NCBI RefSeq assembly: GCF_000335475.2
Contig: NZ_ANAH02000064.1
Span: 372,001 to 436,000 of the forward strand
Length of the DNA: 64,000 bases
Direction of reading: 5' to 3'
Source of the DNA: Cystobacter fuscus DSM 2262
GTDB taxonomy: Bacteria > Myxococcota > Myxococcia > Myxococcales > Myxococcaceae
Below are positions 7,898-17,859 of this stretch, piece after piece. Numbering within the stretch: position 1 is the stretch's first letter; each line of letters begins with the position of its first letter. The position numbers were made by a program, and so were the translations under genes. Below the pieces are notes generated by a model that made no database searches, had not been told where the DNA came from, and worked only from the letters and a program-made list of their open reading frames with translations.

Positions 7898-10843
7898 TCA
7901 TCCCTCGAGAAGTGGCAGTTCCACCGTGAAGGTCGCTCCGCCTCCGGGCGTGTCCGTCACGGAGATGGAGCCCCCGTGCGCCTCGACCACCTGGCGCGAC
8001 ACCCACAACCCCAGACCCAGGCCCCCGAAGTGACGCGCGGAGACGGCGCGCTCGAAGCGGTTGAAGATGCGCTCCTGGTGCTCGGGCTTCACGCCCATGC
8101 CGTGGTCCACCACGTCCAGGCGGGCGTGGCGTCCCTCCCGGCGCAGCCGCACCTGCACCGGCTTGCCCGCGCCATACCGGGCCGCGTTCGACAGGAGGTT
8201 GCGCAAGAGCTGCCCCAGGCGGGTGACGTCGAGCCGGCCGGGCAGGCTCGCCTCCGACTCGAGCGAGAGGGGGCACTCCTGCCGCGCCAGTTCCTCGCGC
8301 ATCTGCGCGACGCCGTCCGCGACGAGCACGGCCAGATTCACCGGCTCCAGCTTCAATTTCAACCGGCCCGCGGCCACCAGGGACACGTCCAGCATCGTCT
8401 CGACGAGGCCCGCGAGCCGTTGGATCTGCCGGCGCACCGCGAAGAGCCGCTCGCTCACGAGCGCCCGCACCTCGCCGGGCAGCGTCCGCTCCAGGCTCTC
8501 GAGTTGAAGTCGCAAGGCGGCCAGGGGCGTCTTGAGCTCATGGCTCGCCACCGACAGGAAGTCGTCACGCGCGTGGACGGCTTCTCGCAGGCCCACCTCG
8601 CGGGCCTCGTGCGCCGCGGCTTTCCGGCGCATGCGCGCCAGCTCCAGGTGGGACTGCACCCGTGCCAGCAACTCCCGCGCGCTGAAGGGCTTCACCAGGT
8701 AGTCGTCCGCACCGGCCTCGAGCCCCTCGACGGAGGCCTCCTCACCCGCGCGGGCGGACAGCAGGATGAAGGGCACGGTCTTGAGGGACTCCGTCGCCCG
8801 CACCTCGCGCAGCAGGCCGAAGCCGCCCAGCCGGGGCATCATCACATCCGAGAGGATGATGTCCGGTGGGTGGGCCCGCATCAACGCCAGGGCCCGGGCG
8901 CCGTCCCCCACGGCTACCACCTCGAAGGTGGGGTGCAGCAACCCCGTGACGTAGGCGCGCATGTCCGCGTTGTCGTCCACGACGAGCACGCGGGCCCGGG
9001 GGCCGGTGGGGGCGGAGGGCTGCTCTCGCCGCGAGTCCGCTTCCGAGCGCATCCAGCCCAACGCCTCGTCGACGTAGGGCTCGGCGCGTGCCGCCGTCGC
9101 TCCGGCCTCTTCCTCCGCGAGCACGCGCTCGTTGGGAAGGTGGGCGGTGCCCAGGGGCAGGTGGACGGAGAAGGTGCTGCCCTCGCCGAGGACGCTGCGC
9201 GCGTGGACGCTTCCACCGTGCAGCTTGACGAGCTCCTGCACCAGGGCGAGCCCGATGCCGCTGCCCTCGTGGCTGCGCGCGCGCGCGCCCTCCACCCGTT
9301 GGAAGCGCTCGAAGATATGGGGCAGGGCCTGCTCGGGAATGCCGGTGCCGGTGTCGCGCACCCGCAGGACGGCCTCGGCGCCCTCCATGCGCAGACTGAC
9401 CGTGATGCCTCCCTCGAAGGTGTACTTGAGCGCATTGGACAGCAGGTTGAAGACGACCTTCTCCCAGGCCTCGCGATCCAACCAGACGGGCTCGGCGATC
9501 TCCCGCAGGTCCACGGTGAGCAGGAGCCCCGCGCGCCGGGCGGCCGACTCGAAGTGGCTCACGAGCTCGGCGGTGAAGGCCGGGAGATCCGTGGGCTGGA
9601 AGGCCACCTTCGCCCGGCCCGCCTCCAGCCGGGAGAAGTCCAGCAGGCTGTTGACGAGCTTGAAGAGGCGCATTCCGCTGCGGTGCACGAGCGACAGGCG
9701 CTCGCGCTGGCGGGAGGTCAGGGTTTCCTCCGTGTCGGCGAGCGCGTCCTCGAGCGGGCCGAGCATCAGCGTCAGGGGCGTGCGGAACTCGTGGCTGACG
9801 TTGCTGAAGAAGGCCGTCTTGGCCCGGTCCAGCTCCGCGAGCTGCTCGGCGCGCCGCTTCTCCTGTTCGTAGGCCCGGGCGCGGGCCGCGTCCGCCGCCA
9901 CCTGCCGCGCGAGCAGTTGCAGGAAGTCGCGGTAGCCCTCATCCAGGGGCAGCCGGGGGCTGAGCCCCACCACGAGCACCGCGTCGGCGCCTCCGCTCGA
10001 GCCCAGGGACATGGGGAGCAGCAGCGCGCGGGTCGTCGGCTCGGGCCAGGGTCCTCCGGGCAGCGCTCCGAAGCGCGAGCCCAGGTCCTCGACGAGCACC
10101 TCGCGGCCCGAGCGCAGGGCCTCGTTCAGGGGCCAGGGCGCATTCTCCGCGAGCGCCAGCTGCACCGGAGCGGCCCTTCCGCCACGCTCCACGCTCGTGC
10201 TGGCGACGAGCCGGGCCTTGTCCGTCTCCACCGCGTAGAGCAGCGCGAAGGGCACGTCCGCGCCGGCCTGGGCGAGCACCTGCTCCAGGGAGCGGAAGAC
10301 GTCCTCCTCCTTCTTGTCGAGCGAGGTGCGGATGGACAGCTCGCGGATCGTCTTGAAGCGCCGGTCGCCGAGCACCTGGCGCGTCGTCTCGCTCGCGATG
10401 GTGAAGATGGCCACGAAGCGCCCGGTCTCGTCGCGAGTCGGGATATAGGACCAGGTGAAGAAGCACTCCTCCGCGAAGCCCCGGCGCTCCAGGAAGACGC
10501 ACAGGTCCCGCATGTAGCATGGGGTCCAGGTGGTCCTCGCCCCCTCGAGCATGGGTTCCAGCATGTCCCACGCCTCGGCGAGCGCCTGCCGCGCGGGCAC
10601 ACCGACGGAGGCGGGGTGCTTGCTTCCGAGCAGGGGACGGAAGGCGTCGTTGTACATCATGACGTACTCGGGCCCCCAGCACAGCGCGATGGGATAGGGC
10701 GAGCCGAGCATGGTGCTGACCAAGGTGCGCAGGGACGCGGGCCAGCCCTCGACGGGACCCAGCGGCGTGCGGCTCCAGTCCAGGGAGCGCAGGATCGCGC
10801 CCATCTCGCCTCCACCCGCGAGCACCGTGTCCGTGTCGCTCAT
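7898..10843 (-). CDS. Hybrid sensor histidine kinase, HK-REC-HK architecture (second of tandem pair)
   Basis: A 981-residue cytoplasmic-looking kinase without clear membrane segments. Order: PAS-like region 1-160 (LDWSRTPLGPVEGW), GAF-like region about 170-340, HisKA with His351 in SHEFRTP, HATPase with DTGTGIPE and GSGIGLALV, receiver with Asp666 in LSDVMMP and KPFSARELL, then a second HisKA with His768 in SHELKTP and a second HATPase with GLGLGLWVS. The ATG at 10843 overlaps the stop of the upstream paralogue (ATGA), indicating coupling; the frame is open further upstream, but inside the other gene. The two kinase cores flanking a receiver suggest an internal phosphorelay. No separate response regulator is adjacent, so the output is unknown. 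Confidence 0.9.
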   Translation of the reverse strand: MSDTDTVLAGGGEMGAILRSLDWSRTPLGPVEGWPASLRTLVSTMLGSPYPIALCWGPEYVMMYNDAFRPLLGSKHPASVGVPARQALAEAWDMLEPMLEGARTTWTPCYMRDLCVFLERRGFAEECFFTWSYIPTRDETGRFVAIFTIASETTRQVLGDRRFKTIRELSIRTSLDKKEEDVFRSLEQVLAQAGADVPFALLYAVETDKARLVASTSVERGGRAAPVQLALAENAPWPLNEALRSGREVLVEDLGSRFGALPGGPWPEPTTRALLLPMSLGSSGGADAVLVVGLSPRLPLDEGYRDFLQLLARQVAADAARARAYEQEKRRAEQLAELDRAKTAFFSNVSHEFRTPLTLMLGPLEDALADTEETLTSRQRERLSLVHRSGMRLFKLVNSLLDFSRLEAGRAKVAFQPTDLPAFTAELVSHFESAARRAGLLLTVDLREIAEPVWLDREAWEKVVFNLLSNALKYTFEGGITVSLRMEGAEAVLRVRDTGTGIPEQALPHIFERFQRVEGARARSHEGSGIGLALVQELVKLHGGSVHARSVLGEGSTFSVHLPLGTAHLPNERVLAEEEAGATAARAEPYVDEALGWMRSEADSRREQPSAPTGPRARVLVVDDNADMRAYVTGLLHPTFEVVAVGDGARALALMRAHPPDIILSDVMMPRLGGFGLLREVRATESLKTVPFILLSARAGEEASVEGLEAGADDYLVKPFSARELLARVQSHLELARMRRKAAAHEAREVGLREAVHARDDFLSVASHELKTPLAALRLQLESLERTLPGEVRALVSERLFAVRRQIQRLAGLVETMLDVSLVAAGRLKLKLEPVNLAVLVADGVAQMREELARQECPLSLESEASLPGRLDVTRLGQLLRNLLSNAARYGAGKPVQVRLRREGRHARLDVVDHGMGVKPEHQERIFNRFERAVSARHFGGLGLGLWVSRQVVEAHGGSISVTDTPGGGATFTVELPLLEG

Positions 10844-13800
10844 GGGGGTGTTCCTTCCTGGGCGGGGGACATCGGGGCCATGCGGGGCAGGCGCACCCGG
10901 AAGGTGGTTCCCTCGCCCACGCGCGAGCGGACCTCGATGGTGCCGCCATGCGCCCGCACGATGTGGTCCACGATGTAGAGCCCCAGCCCCACGTTGCGGC
11001 TCGCGTTGTCCCCCGCCTTCTCTCCGCGCTGCATGGGCTGGAAGAGCCGGGGCAGCAGCTCCTCCGGAATGGGAGGGCCCTCGTTGTGCACCTCGAACAC
11101 GACGGTCTCCGCTTCTCCGTGGACCATCACCTGGACGGAGGTTCCGGGGGCACTGTAGTGCAGGGCATTGCCGATGAGGTTGGTGAGCACCTGGGCCATC
11201 CGGTCCCCATCCCAATGGGCCTGACCGTCGCCGCGCTGCTCGAGCAGGATGACGCGATCGGGGTGGGCGACCTGGAGCTCGTCCACCACCTGTCGGCCGA
11301 GGGCATGGGAGTCGAGGGGCGCGGGGTGGATGGGCAGGCCCCCACCCAGGCGGGCCTTGGTGAAGTCGAGCAGATCCCGGATCATCCGGTTGGCGCGCTC
11401 CGCCGACGAGAAGATGCGCCCGAGCGACTTGCTCTGCCGCTCCTCCAGCACCGTGCCGCGCAGCAGCGTCGTGGCCGTCAGGGTGATGGCGGCCAGGGGG
11501 TTGCGCAGGTCATGGCTGACGATGCCGATGAGGTGCTGCTCGAACTCGGCGCGATCCAGGGCCAACCGCTCGCGCTCGGCCCGCTCGCGCGCCAGACGCA
11601 GGGCGCCTTCCACGCGCGCCAGCAGCTCGCGGGCGCTGAAGGGCTTCACGAGGTAGTCATCCGCTCCGGACTGGATGCCTTCCACCGTGGCCTCCTCGCC
11701 GGCGCGCGCGGACAGGAGGATGATGGGAAGGGTCGCGGTGCTGGGGTCCGCCCGGAGCGCACGCAGCAGGCCCAGGCCATCCAGCCCCGGCATCATCACG
11801 TCCGAGAGCACGAGGTCCGGCGGCCGCGCCCGGATCGCCGCGAGCGCCGCCCGTCCATCCGCCACCGCCTCGACCGTGAAGCGCATCTCCAGGAGACGGC
11901 GCACGTAGTCGCGCATGTCCACGTTGTCGTCGGCGAGCAGGATGTGGCCGCCCGGGGCCAGGCCTCGCCCGGGGGGCGCCTCCGGCGCGGTGGACGCATG
12001 CACGGGGGCAGGGGGAGGGGAGGCGAGCCAGCTCGAGGCCTCGTCGAGGAAGGGCGTCGCGCCGAGTCCGGTCGACTCCCGTGGGCGTGAGGACTCGAGC
12101 CGCTCACGCGGCAGGTGGGCGGAGCCGGTGGGAATGCACACGGTGAAGGTGCTGCCCTGGCCCGGCGTGCTGTCCACGCGCATGCCGCCGCCGTGCAGCT
12201 TGACGAGCTCGCGCACCAGCGACAGGCCGATGCCGCTGCCCTCGTGGCTGCGGCCCCGCGCGCCCCGCACCTGGTGGAAGCGCTCGAAGATGCGTGACTG
12301 CTCCTCGGGGGGGATGCCCGTGCCGGTGTCACTCACGCACAGCTCCACGTGATCGCCCCGCCAGCGCAGGCGCACGGCGATCTCCCCCTCGAAAGTGAAC
12401 TTGAACGCATTGGAGATGAGGTTGAGGACAACCTTCTCCCACATCTCCCGGTCCACCCAGATGGGCTCTGGCAGGGGCTCGCACTCCACCCGGAGGCGCA
12501 GTCCCGCCTTCTCCATGGCCGAGTCGAAGGCGCTGGCGAGCCCCGCGGTGAGGACGGAGAGGTCCGTGGGCTGGTAGCTGGCCTGAACGCGGCCCGCCTC
12601 GATGCGGCTGAAGTCCAGGAGCGTGTTGACCAGCTTGAACAGGCGCAGGCCATTGCGGTGGACGAGCTCGAGCGTCTGTCGTGCCTCGTCCGGCAGCCGG
12701 CCCGTGGCCAGCAAGTCTTCCAGCGGGCCGAGCATCAGCGTCAGGGGCGTGCGGAACTCGTGGCTGACGTTGCTGAAGAAGGCCGTCTTGGCCCGGTCCA
12801 GCTCGGCGAGGGCCTCCGCGCGCTTCTTCTGCTCCTCGTAGGCGCGTGCGTGGGCGAGGGCGGTGGACAGGTGGCTCGCCACGAGCCGCAGGAAGCCCTG
12901 GTACTGGTCGTCGAATTCGAGCCGGGGGCTCAGGCCCACCACGAGAAAGCCCGCCGGGAACTGTCCGGTCTCGCCCTCCACGGGCAGCACGAGGGCCCGG
13001 GTGGGCACCAGGGGGCCCTCACCCGCGAGCGCCGGGAGCAGGCGCTGGGGCAGTGGCGCCACCTGGACGGGTTGGTGCGTGGTGAAGACTTCGTGCACGG
13101 GCCAATCCTCTTGGGCGGTGGCCAGGTCCAGCACGGGCGGGAGCGTGGAGAGGCCCTCCTCCCGGAGTCCCCGGGCCGCCACCCGCGACGCATGTCTGCC
13201 CTCCGCGTCGCACAGGTACAGAAGCGAGAAGGGTAGATCATTCGGGTTGCCGTCGAGCGCGTGCATCGCCAGCCGTGCGGCCTGCTCCACGCTCCGGGCC
13301 TGGAACGAGTCCGCCGCCATTCGCTGCAGGGTGTACAGCCGCCGTTCTCCCAGCACCTGACTGCTCGTCTCCTGGACGGTGACGAGGACGCCGCCTCGCC
13401 CTCCGGCTTCATCGGGAATGGGGCTGTACGAGAAGGTGAAGTAGGTCTCCTCGAAGAAGCCCTTGCGGTTCATGAGCAGCAGCAGGTGCTCGGACCAGGT
13501 GGCGGGGCCGCCCCGGAGGACGCTCTCGGCCATGGGACCGATCGTGGACCATATCTCCCTCCAGACTTCCGCGCCCGGCGCGCCCATGGACGCGGGGTGC
13601 TTGTCTCCCAGGATGGGCCGGTAGCCATCGTTGTAGAGCTGGACCAGATGCTCTCCCCACCACATCAACATGGGGAAGCGGCTGCCCAGCACCACGCCCA
13701 CCATGGTGCGCAGGGCGGAGGGCCAGGTGTCCACGGGTCCAAGTTCCGTGCGCGACCAGTCGATGGTGCGCATGAGCGCGCCCATCTGCCCGCCGCCCGC

Positions 13801-13860
13801 GAACACTTCCGCAGTCGCAGTGGTGGCGGGCGCCTGGGAGTCTGGGGGATTCTGGCTCAT
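10840..13860 (-). CDS. Hybrid sensor histidine kinase, HK-REC-HK architecture (first of tandem pair)
   Basis: A 1006-residue paralogue of the following kinase with the same order: PAS-like region (IDWSRTELGPVDTWPSALR), GAF-like region, HisKA with His367 in SHEFRTP, HATPase (DTGTGIPPEE, GSGIGLSLV), receiver with Asp687 in LSDVMMPGLDG and KPFSARELL, then a second HisKA with His783 in SHDLRNP and a HATPase with VGLGLYIVD. ATG 13860 is chosen; a GTG at 13929 in the same frame is possible but neither has a strong ribosome-binding site. About 83 consecutive bases around the SHEFRTP codons appear identical in both genes (about 9752-9834 and 12721-12804), pointing to duplication with gene conversion or strong constraint. 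Confidence 0.88.
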   Translation of the reverse strand: MSQNPPDSQAPATTATAEVFAGGGQMGALMRTIDWSRTELGPVDTWPSALRTMVGVVLGSRFPMLMWWGEHLVQLYNDGYRPILGDKHPASMGAPGAEVWREIWSTIGPMAESVLRGGPATWSEHLLLLMNRKGFFEETYFTFSYSPIPDEAGGRGGVLVTVQETSSQVLGERRLYTLQRMAADSFQARSVEQAARLAMHALDGNPNDLPFSLLYLCDAEGRHASRVAARGLREEGLSTLPPVLDLATAQEDWPVHEVFTTHQPVQVAPLPQRLLPALAGEGPLVPTRALVLPVEGETGQFPAGFLVVGLSPRLEFDDQYQGFLRLVASHLSTALAHARAYEEQKKRAEALAELDRAKTAFFSNVSHEFRTPLTLMLGPLEDLLATGRLPDEARQTLELVHRNGLRLFKLVNTLLDFSRIEAGRVQASYQPTDLSVLTAGLASAFDSAMEKAGLRLRVECEPLPEPIWVDREMWEKVVLNLISNAFKFTFEGEIAVRLRWRGDHVELCVSDTGTGIPPEEQSRIFERFHQVRGARGRSHEGSGIGLSLVRELVKLHGGGMRVDSTPGQGSTFTVCIPTGSAHLPRERLESSRPRESTGLGATPFLDEASSWLASPPPAPVHASTAPEAPPGRGLAPGGHILLADDNVDMRDYVRRLLEMRFTVEAVADGRAALAAIRARPPDLVLSDVMMPGLDGLGLLRALRADPSTATLPIILLSARAGEEATVEGIQSGADDYLVKPFSARELLARVEGALRLARERAERERLALDRAEFEQHLIGIVSHDLRNPLAAITLTATTLLRGTVLEERQSKSLGRIFSSAERANRMIRDLLDFTKARLGGGLPIHPAPLDSHALGRQVVDELQVAHPDRVILLEQRGDGQAHWDGDRMAQVLTNLIGNALHYSAPGTSVQVMVHGEAETVVFEVHNEGPPIPEELLPRLFQPMQRGEKAGDNASRNVGLGLYIVDHIVRAHGGTIEVRSRVGEGTTFRVRLPRMAPMSPAQEGTPP

Positions 13861-14252
13861 TCCGCTGGGAGGTGACTTCGTTGACGTCAAGTACCAGCCA
13901 GGGTGCTCATCCTCCACTCTGTAAACCACGGGTTCTCGCGGGAGTCGTGTTCGTGCGAGGACATTCGGTGAGAGTCTCCAGGAGCGGCAGGTTGCTCGCT
14001 CCTTCGAAGGCCCTCCGTCTTGTCAGGAGGGCCTGGCCAGGGTTGTCGGGGCGCGGAAGGCACCCCAGTCGCTGAGCGGGCAGGGGGGCCTCATCCTCCG
14101 ACGAGCAGCGCCAGGCCATCCCCTCTGCCATGCACGAGGAGCGGCCCTCGATGGCCGCGATGGGTGGAGGTCCCCGGGCGTTGGATGTGACAGGACTTGC
14201 TTCGGCCCGTGGGACACGTTGTCCCCGTGGCCGCTGGGCTCTCGCCTCCCGC
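13861..14252. other. Intergenic region with an inverted repeat
   Basis: A 392-bp stretch between the GH43 gene and the kinase pair, all transcribed leftward, so it should hold the kinase promoter and the GH43 terminator. A 9-bp perfect inverted repeat lies at 14009-14035 (AGGCCCTCC, 9-base loop, GGAGGGCCT). It lacks a T-tract, so a terminator role is only possible. No credible gene was found; the open frames here have shadow-like composition. Confidence 0.45.
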
Positions 14253-15200
14253 TCATTCGTCCGAGCGGGGGAGCCAGGTCGGCGTGAAGGATGGCCCGAG
14301 CACGCGGGGGCCGTCCGGGCTCCACAGGATGGGATCGATGCACATCCGGCGAGCCGTCCGCTCTGGATTCCACGCATGGTAGACGATGACGTCCTGCCCG
14401 TCGGGGCCGGTGACCACGCAGTTGTGCCCGGGGCCGATCACCCGGTCCGTCACGGTCCGCAGCAGCGGAGGGGCGCCGGTCGGCTCGACCCAGGGCCCGA
14501 GCGGGTGATCGGCCACGGCGTAGGCGACGCCGTACGTGGGCTCCAGCCAGGCGCCGCCGGAGTAGAAGCAGTAATAGCGGCCCCCGTACTTGCGGACGAA
14601 TGGGCCTTCGAGCGTGTGCCAGTCGTAGAGCTGCCCGTACATCTTCCGCTGGCGCAGGAACACCTGCCAGTCGTCACTGGGCCGCAGGATGGTGCGGGAC
14701 TGCCCGCGCAGCCGGGTCATGCCGTCGAGCACGTCCACGGCGAGCATGGTGCCGACCCGATCGCCCTCGAGCACGTCCCGGGCGTGGAAGAGGTACCAGG
14801 TGCCGTCCTCGTCCCGGAAGGGGCTCGCGTCGATGGCGAAGCGCTCGTCCGGGGAGAGGTTGACGCCCTGGTCGACGAACGGGCCCGTCGGGTGATCGGC
14901 GACGGCGACGCGCAGGTGGTGGCCGACGTCCCCATGGCCCACGGAGTAGTACATCCACCAGCGGCCATCCGCCTCGGCGACTTCGGGCGCCCAATAGTCG
15001 CCGCCCAGCTCCGGGGGCAGCAGCTCGAGGGCGCCCCCCACGCTGCGCCAGGTGACGAGATCGGAGGAGGTGAGCACCTCGAAGGCGCGCCCGTCGACCA
15101 CCCGGCCGGTGCCGTAGGCGACATAGCCCTCCCCGACCCGCAGGACGAAGGGATCCGCGAAGTAGGCGTCGTACACCGGATTGCGGTAGCGAATGGGCAT
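14253..15200 (-). CDS. Glycoside hydrolase family 43 protein
   Basis: A 315-residue five-bladed propeller enzyme. The three acidic residues expected in GH43 are visible: Asp16 in YFADPF (general base), Asp124 in AIDASPF (pKa modulator) and Glu198 in TLEGPF (general acid). Other family blocks are DYWAPEV and the repeated WWMYYSVG / YYCFYSGG strands. Members cleave alpha-L-arabinofuranosides, beta-xylosides or related plant or bacterial polysaccharides. No signal peptide is seen, so it may act on imported oligosaccharides or leave by an unusual route. The gene is alone on its strand; an amino-acid permease is divergent from it. Confidence 0.88.
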   Translation of the reverse strand: MPIRYRNPVYDAYFADPFVLRVGEGYVAYGTGRVVDGRAFEVLTSSDLVTWRSVGGALELLPPELGGDYWAPEVAEADGRWWMYYSVGHGDVGHHLRVAVADHPTGPFVDQGVNLSPDERFAIDASPFRDEDGTWYLFHARDVLEGDRVGTMLAVDVLDGMTRLRGQSRTILRPSDDWQVFLRQRKMYGQLYDWHTLEGPFVRKYGGRYYCFYSGGAWLEPTYGVAYAVADHPLGPWVEPTGAPPLLRTVTDRVIGPGHNCVVTGPDGQDVIVYHAWNPERTARRMCIDPILWSPDGPRVLGPSFTPTWLPRSDE

Positions 15201-15345
15201 GAGGCGATGACTACAACGTGAGGGCTTCGTCCGCCACGAGGGGATTCACTCGACGCGGGGCGGCATTCGCTCTCCAGCGGATAATCGGAGAGCGCTCCGT
15301 GGGCCGTTGTTGCTGAGGCGAGGAGGGTCGCGTTCACTGCCGCCC

Positions 15346-16827
15346 ATGGGAATCTGGTCGAAGAAGAGCATCGCGCAATTACAGCAAGAGGAAGGTGATG
15401 GGCAGGGACTGCGTCGCTCGCTCAACGGCCTCAACCTGGTGATGCTGGGAGTGGGCGCGATCATTGGCGCGGGCATCTTCGTGGTGACGGGCACGGTGGC
15501 GGCCCAGCACTCGGGGCCCGCCATCATCTTGTCCTTCGTGCTGGCGGGGGTGGGCTGCCTGTTCGCCGGGCTGTGCTACGCCGAGTTCGCGGCGATGATT
15601 CCGGTCGCCGGGAGCGCGTACACCTATGGGTACGCCACGATGGGCGAGCTGGTCGCGTGGCTCATCGGGTGGGATCTCATGCTCGAGTACCTCTTCGCCT
15701 CGTCGGCGGTGGCGGTGGGCTGGTCCGGGTACTTCACCTCCTTCCTGCGTGACCACCTGCACATCGAGTTGCCACATGCACTGGTGAACGCTCCGTTCGA
15801 CGTGGCGCCAGGAGGGCACCTCCCCCATGCCACGGGGGCCCTCATCAACCTGCCCGCCGTGGTGCTGGTGGGGGTGATGACCCTGCTGCTCATCACGGGC
15901 ATCCGCGAGTCGGCCCGCGCCAACAACATCATCGTCTTCCTGAAGCTGGCGGTGGTGCTGCTCGTCATTGGCTTTGGCGCGCCCCATGTGGAGCCCGCCA
16001 ACTGGAAGCCCTTCATCCCGGAGAACACGGGCACCTTCGGTCAGTTCGGCTGGAGCGGGGTGCTGGCGGGGGCGGGCGTCATCTTCTTCGCCTATATCGG
16101 CTTCGATGCCGTCTCCACGGCCGCGCAGGAGACGCGCCATCCCCAGAAGGATCTGCCCGTGGGCATCCTGGGAGCGCTCGCCGTCTGCACGCTGCTGTAC
16201 ATGCTGATGTCACTGGTGATGACGGGGCTGGCGCCCTACCACACCCTCAACGTCGCCGAGCCGGTGTACGTGGCCATCGCCAGGGCGGGGCCCTCGCTGG
16301 GGTGGCTGCGGCCCATCGTGAGCCTGGGAGCCATCGCCGGACTGGCCTCGGTGGTGCTCGTCATGCTGATGGGCCAGGCGCGCATCTTCTACGCGATGTC
16401 TCGTGACGGTCTGCTGCCTGCTTTCTTCGGCCACATGCACCCGCGATTCCAGACGCCCCATGTCGCCTCCCTCATCACGGGGGGCGTGGCCATGGCGGTG
16501 GCGGGGTTGTTCCCCATCGGCCTGTTGGGAGAGCTGGTGTCCATCGGCACCCTGTTCGCCTTCATCGTCGTGTGCGCGGGCGTGCTCGTGCTGCGCTACC
16601 GGCGGCCGGAGCTGCACCGGCCCTTCCGCACGCCTTTCGTGCCGCTGGTGCCCGCGCTCGGCATCCTCACGTGCGGCAGCCTCATGCTGGGCCTGGGCCT
16701 GCCGACCTGGCTGCGGCTCGTGGTGTGGATGGCGCTCGGCCTCGTCCTCTACTTCGGTTATGGCCACAAGCACTCGCGCATCGGCCACGAGGCGTCCGCG
16801 TCGGCCGGTCCCGGCGGGACGCTCTAA
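15346..16827 (+). CDS. APC-family amino acid permease
   Basis: A 493-residue transporter with about 12 hydrophobic segments. The first helix has VGAIIGAGIFVVTG, the unwound substrate-binding motif of the APC superfamily, followed by AEFAAMIPVAGSAYTY, WLIGWDLMLEY and FFAYIGFDAVSTAAQET, which mark the cationic amino acid transporter branch (YfnA/GkApcT type). It should import amino acids with protons across the inner membrane; specificity cannot be read. ATG 15346 is preferred because MGIWSKKSIAQLQ resembles the usual N-terminus; AGGAGGG lies about 19 bases upstream, rather far, so a TTG at 15307 cannot be excluded but lies before that site. Confidence 0.9.
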   Translation: MGIWSKKSIAQLQQEEGDGQGLRRSLNGLNLVMLGVGAIIGAGIFVVTGTVAAQHSGPAIILSFVLAGVGCLFAGLCYAEFAAMIPVAGSAYTYGYATMGELVAWLIGWDLMLEYLFASSAVAVGWSGYFTSFLRDHLHIELPHALVNAPFDVAPGGHLPHATGALINLPAVVLVGVMTLLLITGIRESARANNIIVFLKLAVVLLVIGFGAPHVEPANWKPFIPENTGTFGQFGWSGVLAGAGVIFFAYIGFDAVSTAAQETRHPQKDLPVGILGALAVCTLLYMLMSLVMTGLAPYHTLNVAEPVYVAIARAGPSLGWLRPIVSLGAIAGLASVVLVMLMGQARIFYAMSRDGLLPAFFGHMHPRFQTPHVASLITGGVAMAVAGLFPIGLLGELVSIGTLFAFIVVCAGVLVLRYRRPELHRPFRTPFVPLVPALGILTCGSLMLGLGLPTWLRLVVWMALGLVLYFGYGHKHSRIGHEASASAGPGGTL

Positions 16828-16854
16828 GGAGAGGGAGGGACGCTCCTCGGGCAA

Positions 16855-17859
16855 TCAGGGCGTGAACGCCTCGTTGGCGACGCCCGGCCCGAGCCGCGTC
16901 TGCACCGCGCCGCCCGGGACGTAGATGGTCGAGCCGATGGTGGCCGCGCCAGTCCCGTGGCGCGGCGTCGGCATGGGCGCGAGCACCTGCCAGGAGTCGC
17001 TCACGGTGTCATAGGCCTCGGTGTCAGCGTAGACGCCCAGGGAGCCCGGGGCCGGGTTGCCCTCGCCGCCGATGACGTAGATCTTCGTGCCGACCGCGGC
17101 CGCGGCGACCCCGCCGCGAGGGGTTGGCATCATCGCGCGCGACGACCAGGTCCCCGTCGAGAGGTTGTACGCGAAGACGGTGCCCTTGACGTTCTCGACG
17201 CCGTTGGCTCGCCCACCGAGCACGTAGAACGTGCCGTCCACGACGGCGCCGCCGACGTGATCGCGCGGCTCGGGCAGGTTTGGCAGGGCCTCCCAGGTGT
17301 CCTGGGCGACGTCGTACGACGAGAAGGTCGCCACCGTGTCCTGGAACTCGGGTGCGAGCGAACGCAGCCCGCCCGCGAGGTAGATCTTCGTGCCACTCAC
17401 GCCGACGGCCGCGCTGCCGCGCTCCGTGCCCGCGGGCATGGGAGCCAGCTCCGTCCAGAGGTTCGTCCGAGGATCGAACTCGAACACGTTGCCGACGGCC
17501 GTCCAGGGGAAGTCGCTGACCATGCCGCCGACGACGTAGATCTTCTCACCCACCACCGCGATGTTCGGATGGTTCATCGGCAGGGGCAGGGGAGCGGCCT
17601 CGGACCAGGTATTGGAGGGGGGATCGTAGACGGAGACGCGCCCCGTGTTCGCCGTATCGACACCGGCGATGACGTAGACCTTGCCGCCGAGCGCGACGAC
17701 GCCGTGCTCCTGACGCGGGCCGTTCTGGAGGGGAGCGAGCCCGGTCCAGCGCGACGAGTCCGAGGGGGGCGTACCGGGTCCGGGTGGGTTGCCGTCGCCG
17801 CAGGCGAGCGAGAGCAGGGAGAGACAGAGGGACAAGCAGAGGGTGGAGAGGGGACGCAT
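16855..17859 (-). CDS. Kelch-repeat beta-propeller lipoprotein
   Basis: A 334-residue protein starting at ATG 17859 with GGAAG upstream; the frame extends to 18063 but only the internal start gives a lipoprotein signal (MRPLSTLCLSLCLSLLSLAC, lipidated Cys20). The mature part has about six kelch repeats with the usual spacing, for example KVYVIAGVDTANTGRVSVYD, KIYVVGG, KIYLAGG, TFYVLGGRANG, KIYVIGGEGNP and TIYVPGG, each followed by a W in a later strand. It should form a six-bladed propeller facing the periplasm or outer surface and bind a protein or glycan; no catalytic residues are evident. Confidence 0.88.
   Translation of the reverse strand: MRPLSTLCLSLCLSLLSLACGDGNPPGPGTPPSDSSRWTGLAPLQNGPRQEHGVVALGGKVYVIAGVDTANTGRVSVYDPPSNTWSEAAPLPLPMNHPNIAVVGEKIYVVGGMVSDFPWTAVGNVFEFDPRTNLWTELAPMPAGTERGSAAVGVSGTKIYLAGGLRSLAPEFQDTVATFSSYDVAQDTWEALPNLPEPRDHVGGAVVDGTFYVLGGRANGVENVKGTVFAYNLSTGTWSSRAMMPTPRGGVAAAAVGTKIYVIGGEGNPAPGSLGVYADTEAYDTVSDSWQVLAPMPTPRHGTGAATIGSTIYVPGGAVQTRLGPGVANEAFTP

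Noticed and set aside
7598-10978. Open frame of 1126 codons on the plus strand
   Set aside because: Antisense to the second hybrid kinase; its composition is that of a shadow frame.
14009-14035. Inverted repeat as a sure terminator
   Set aside because: The stem is perfect, but neither strand has a T-tract after it, so it is mentioned only as part of the intergenic region.
13907-14377. 156-codon open frame between GH43 and the kinases
   Set aside because: Arg/Pro/Ser-rich shadow composition, no ribosome-binding site and overlap with the GH43 C-terminus.
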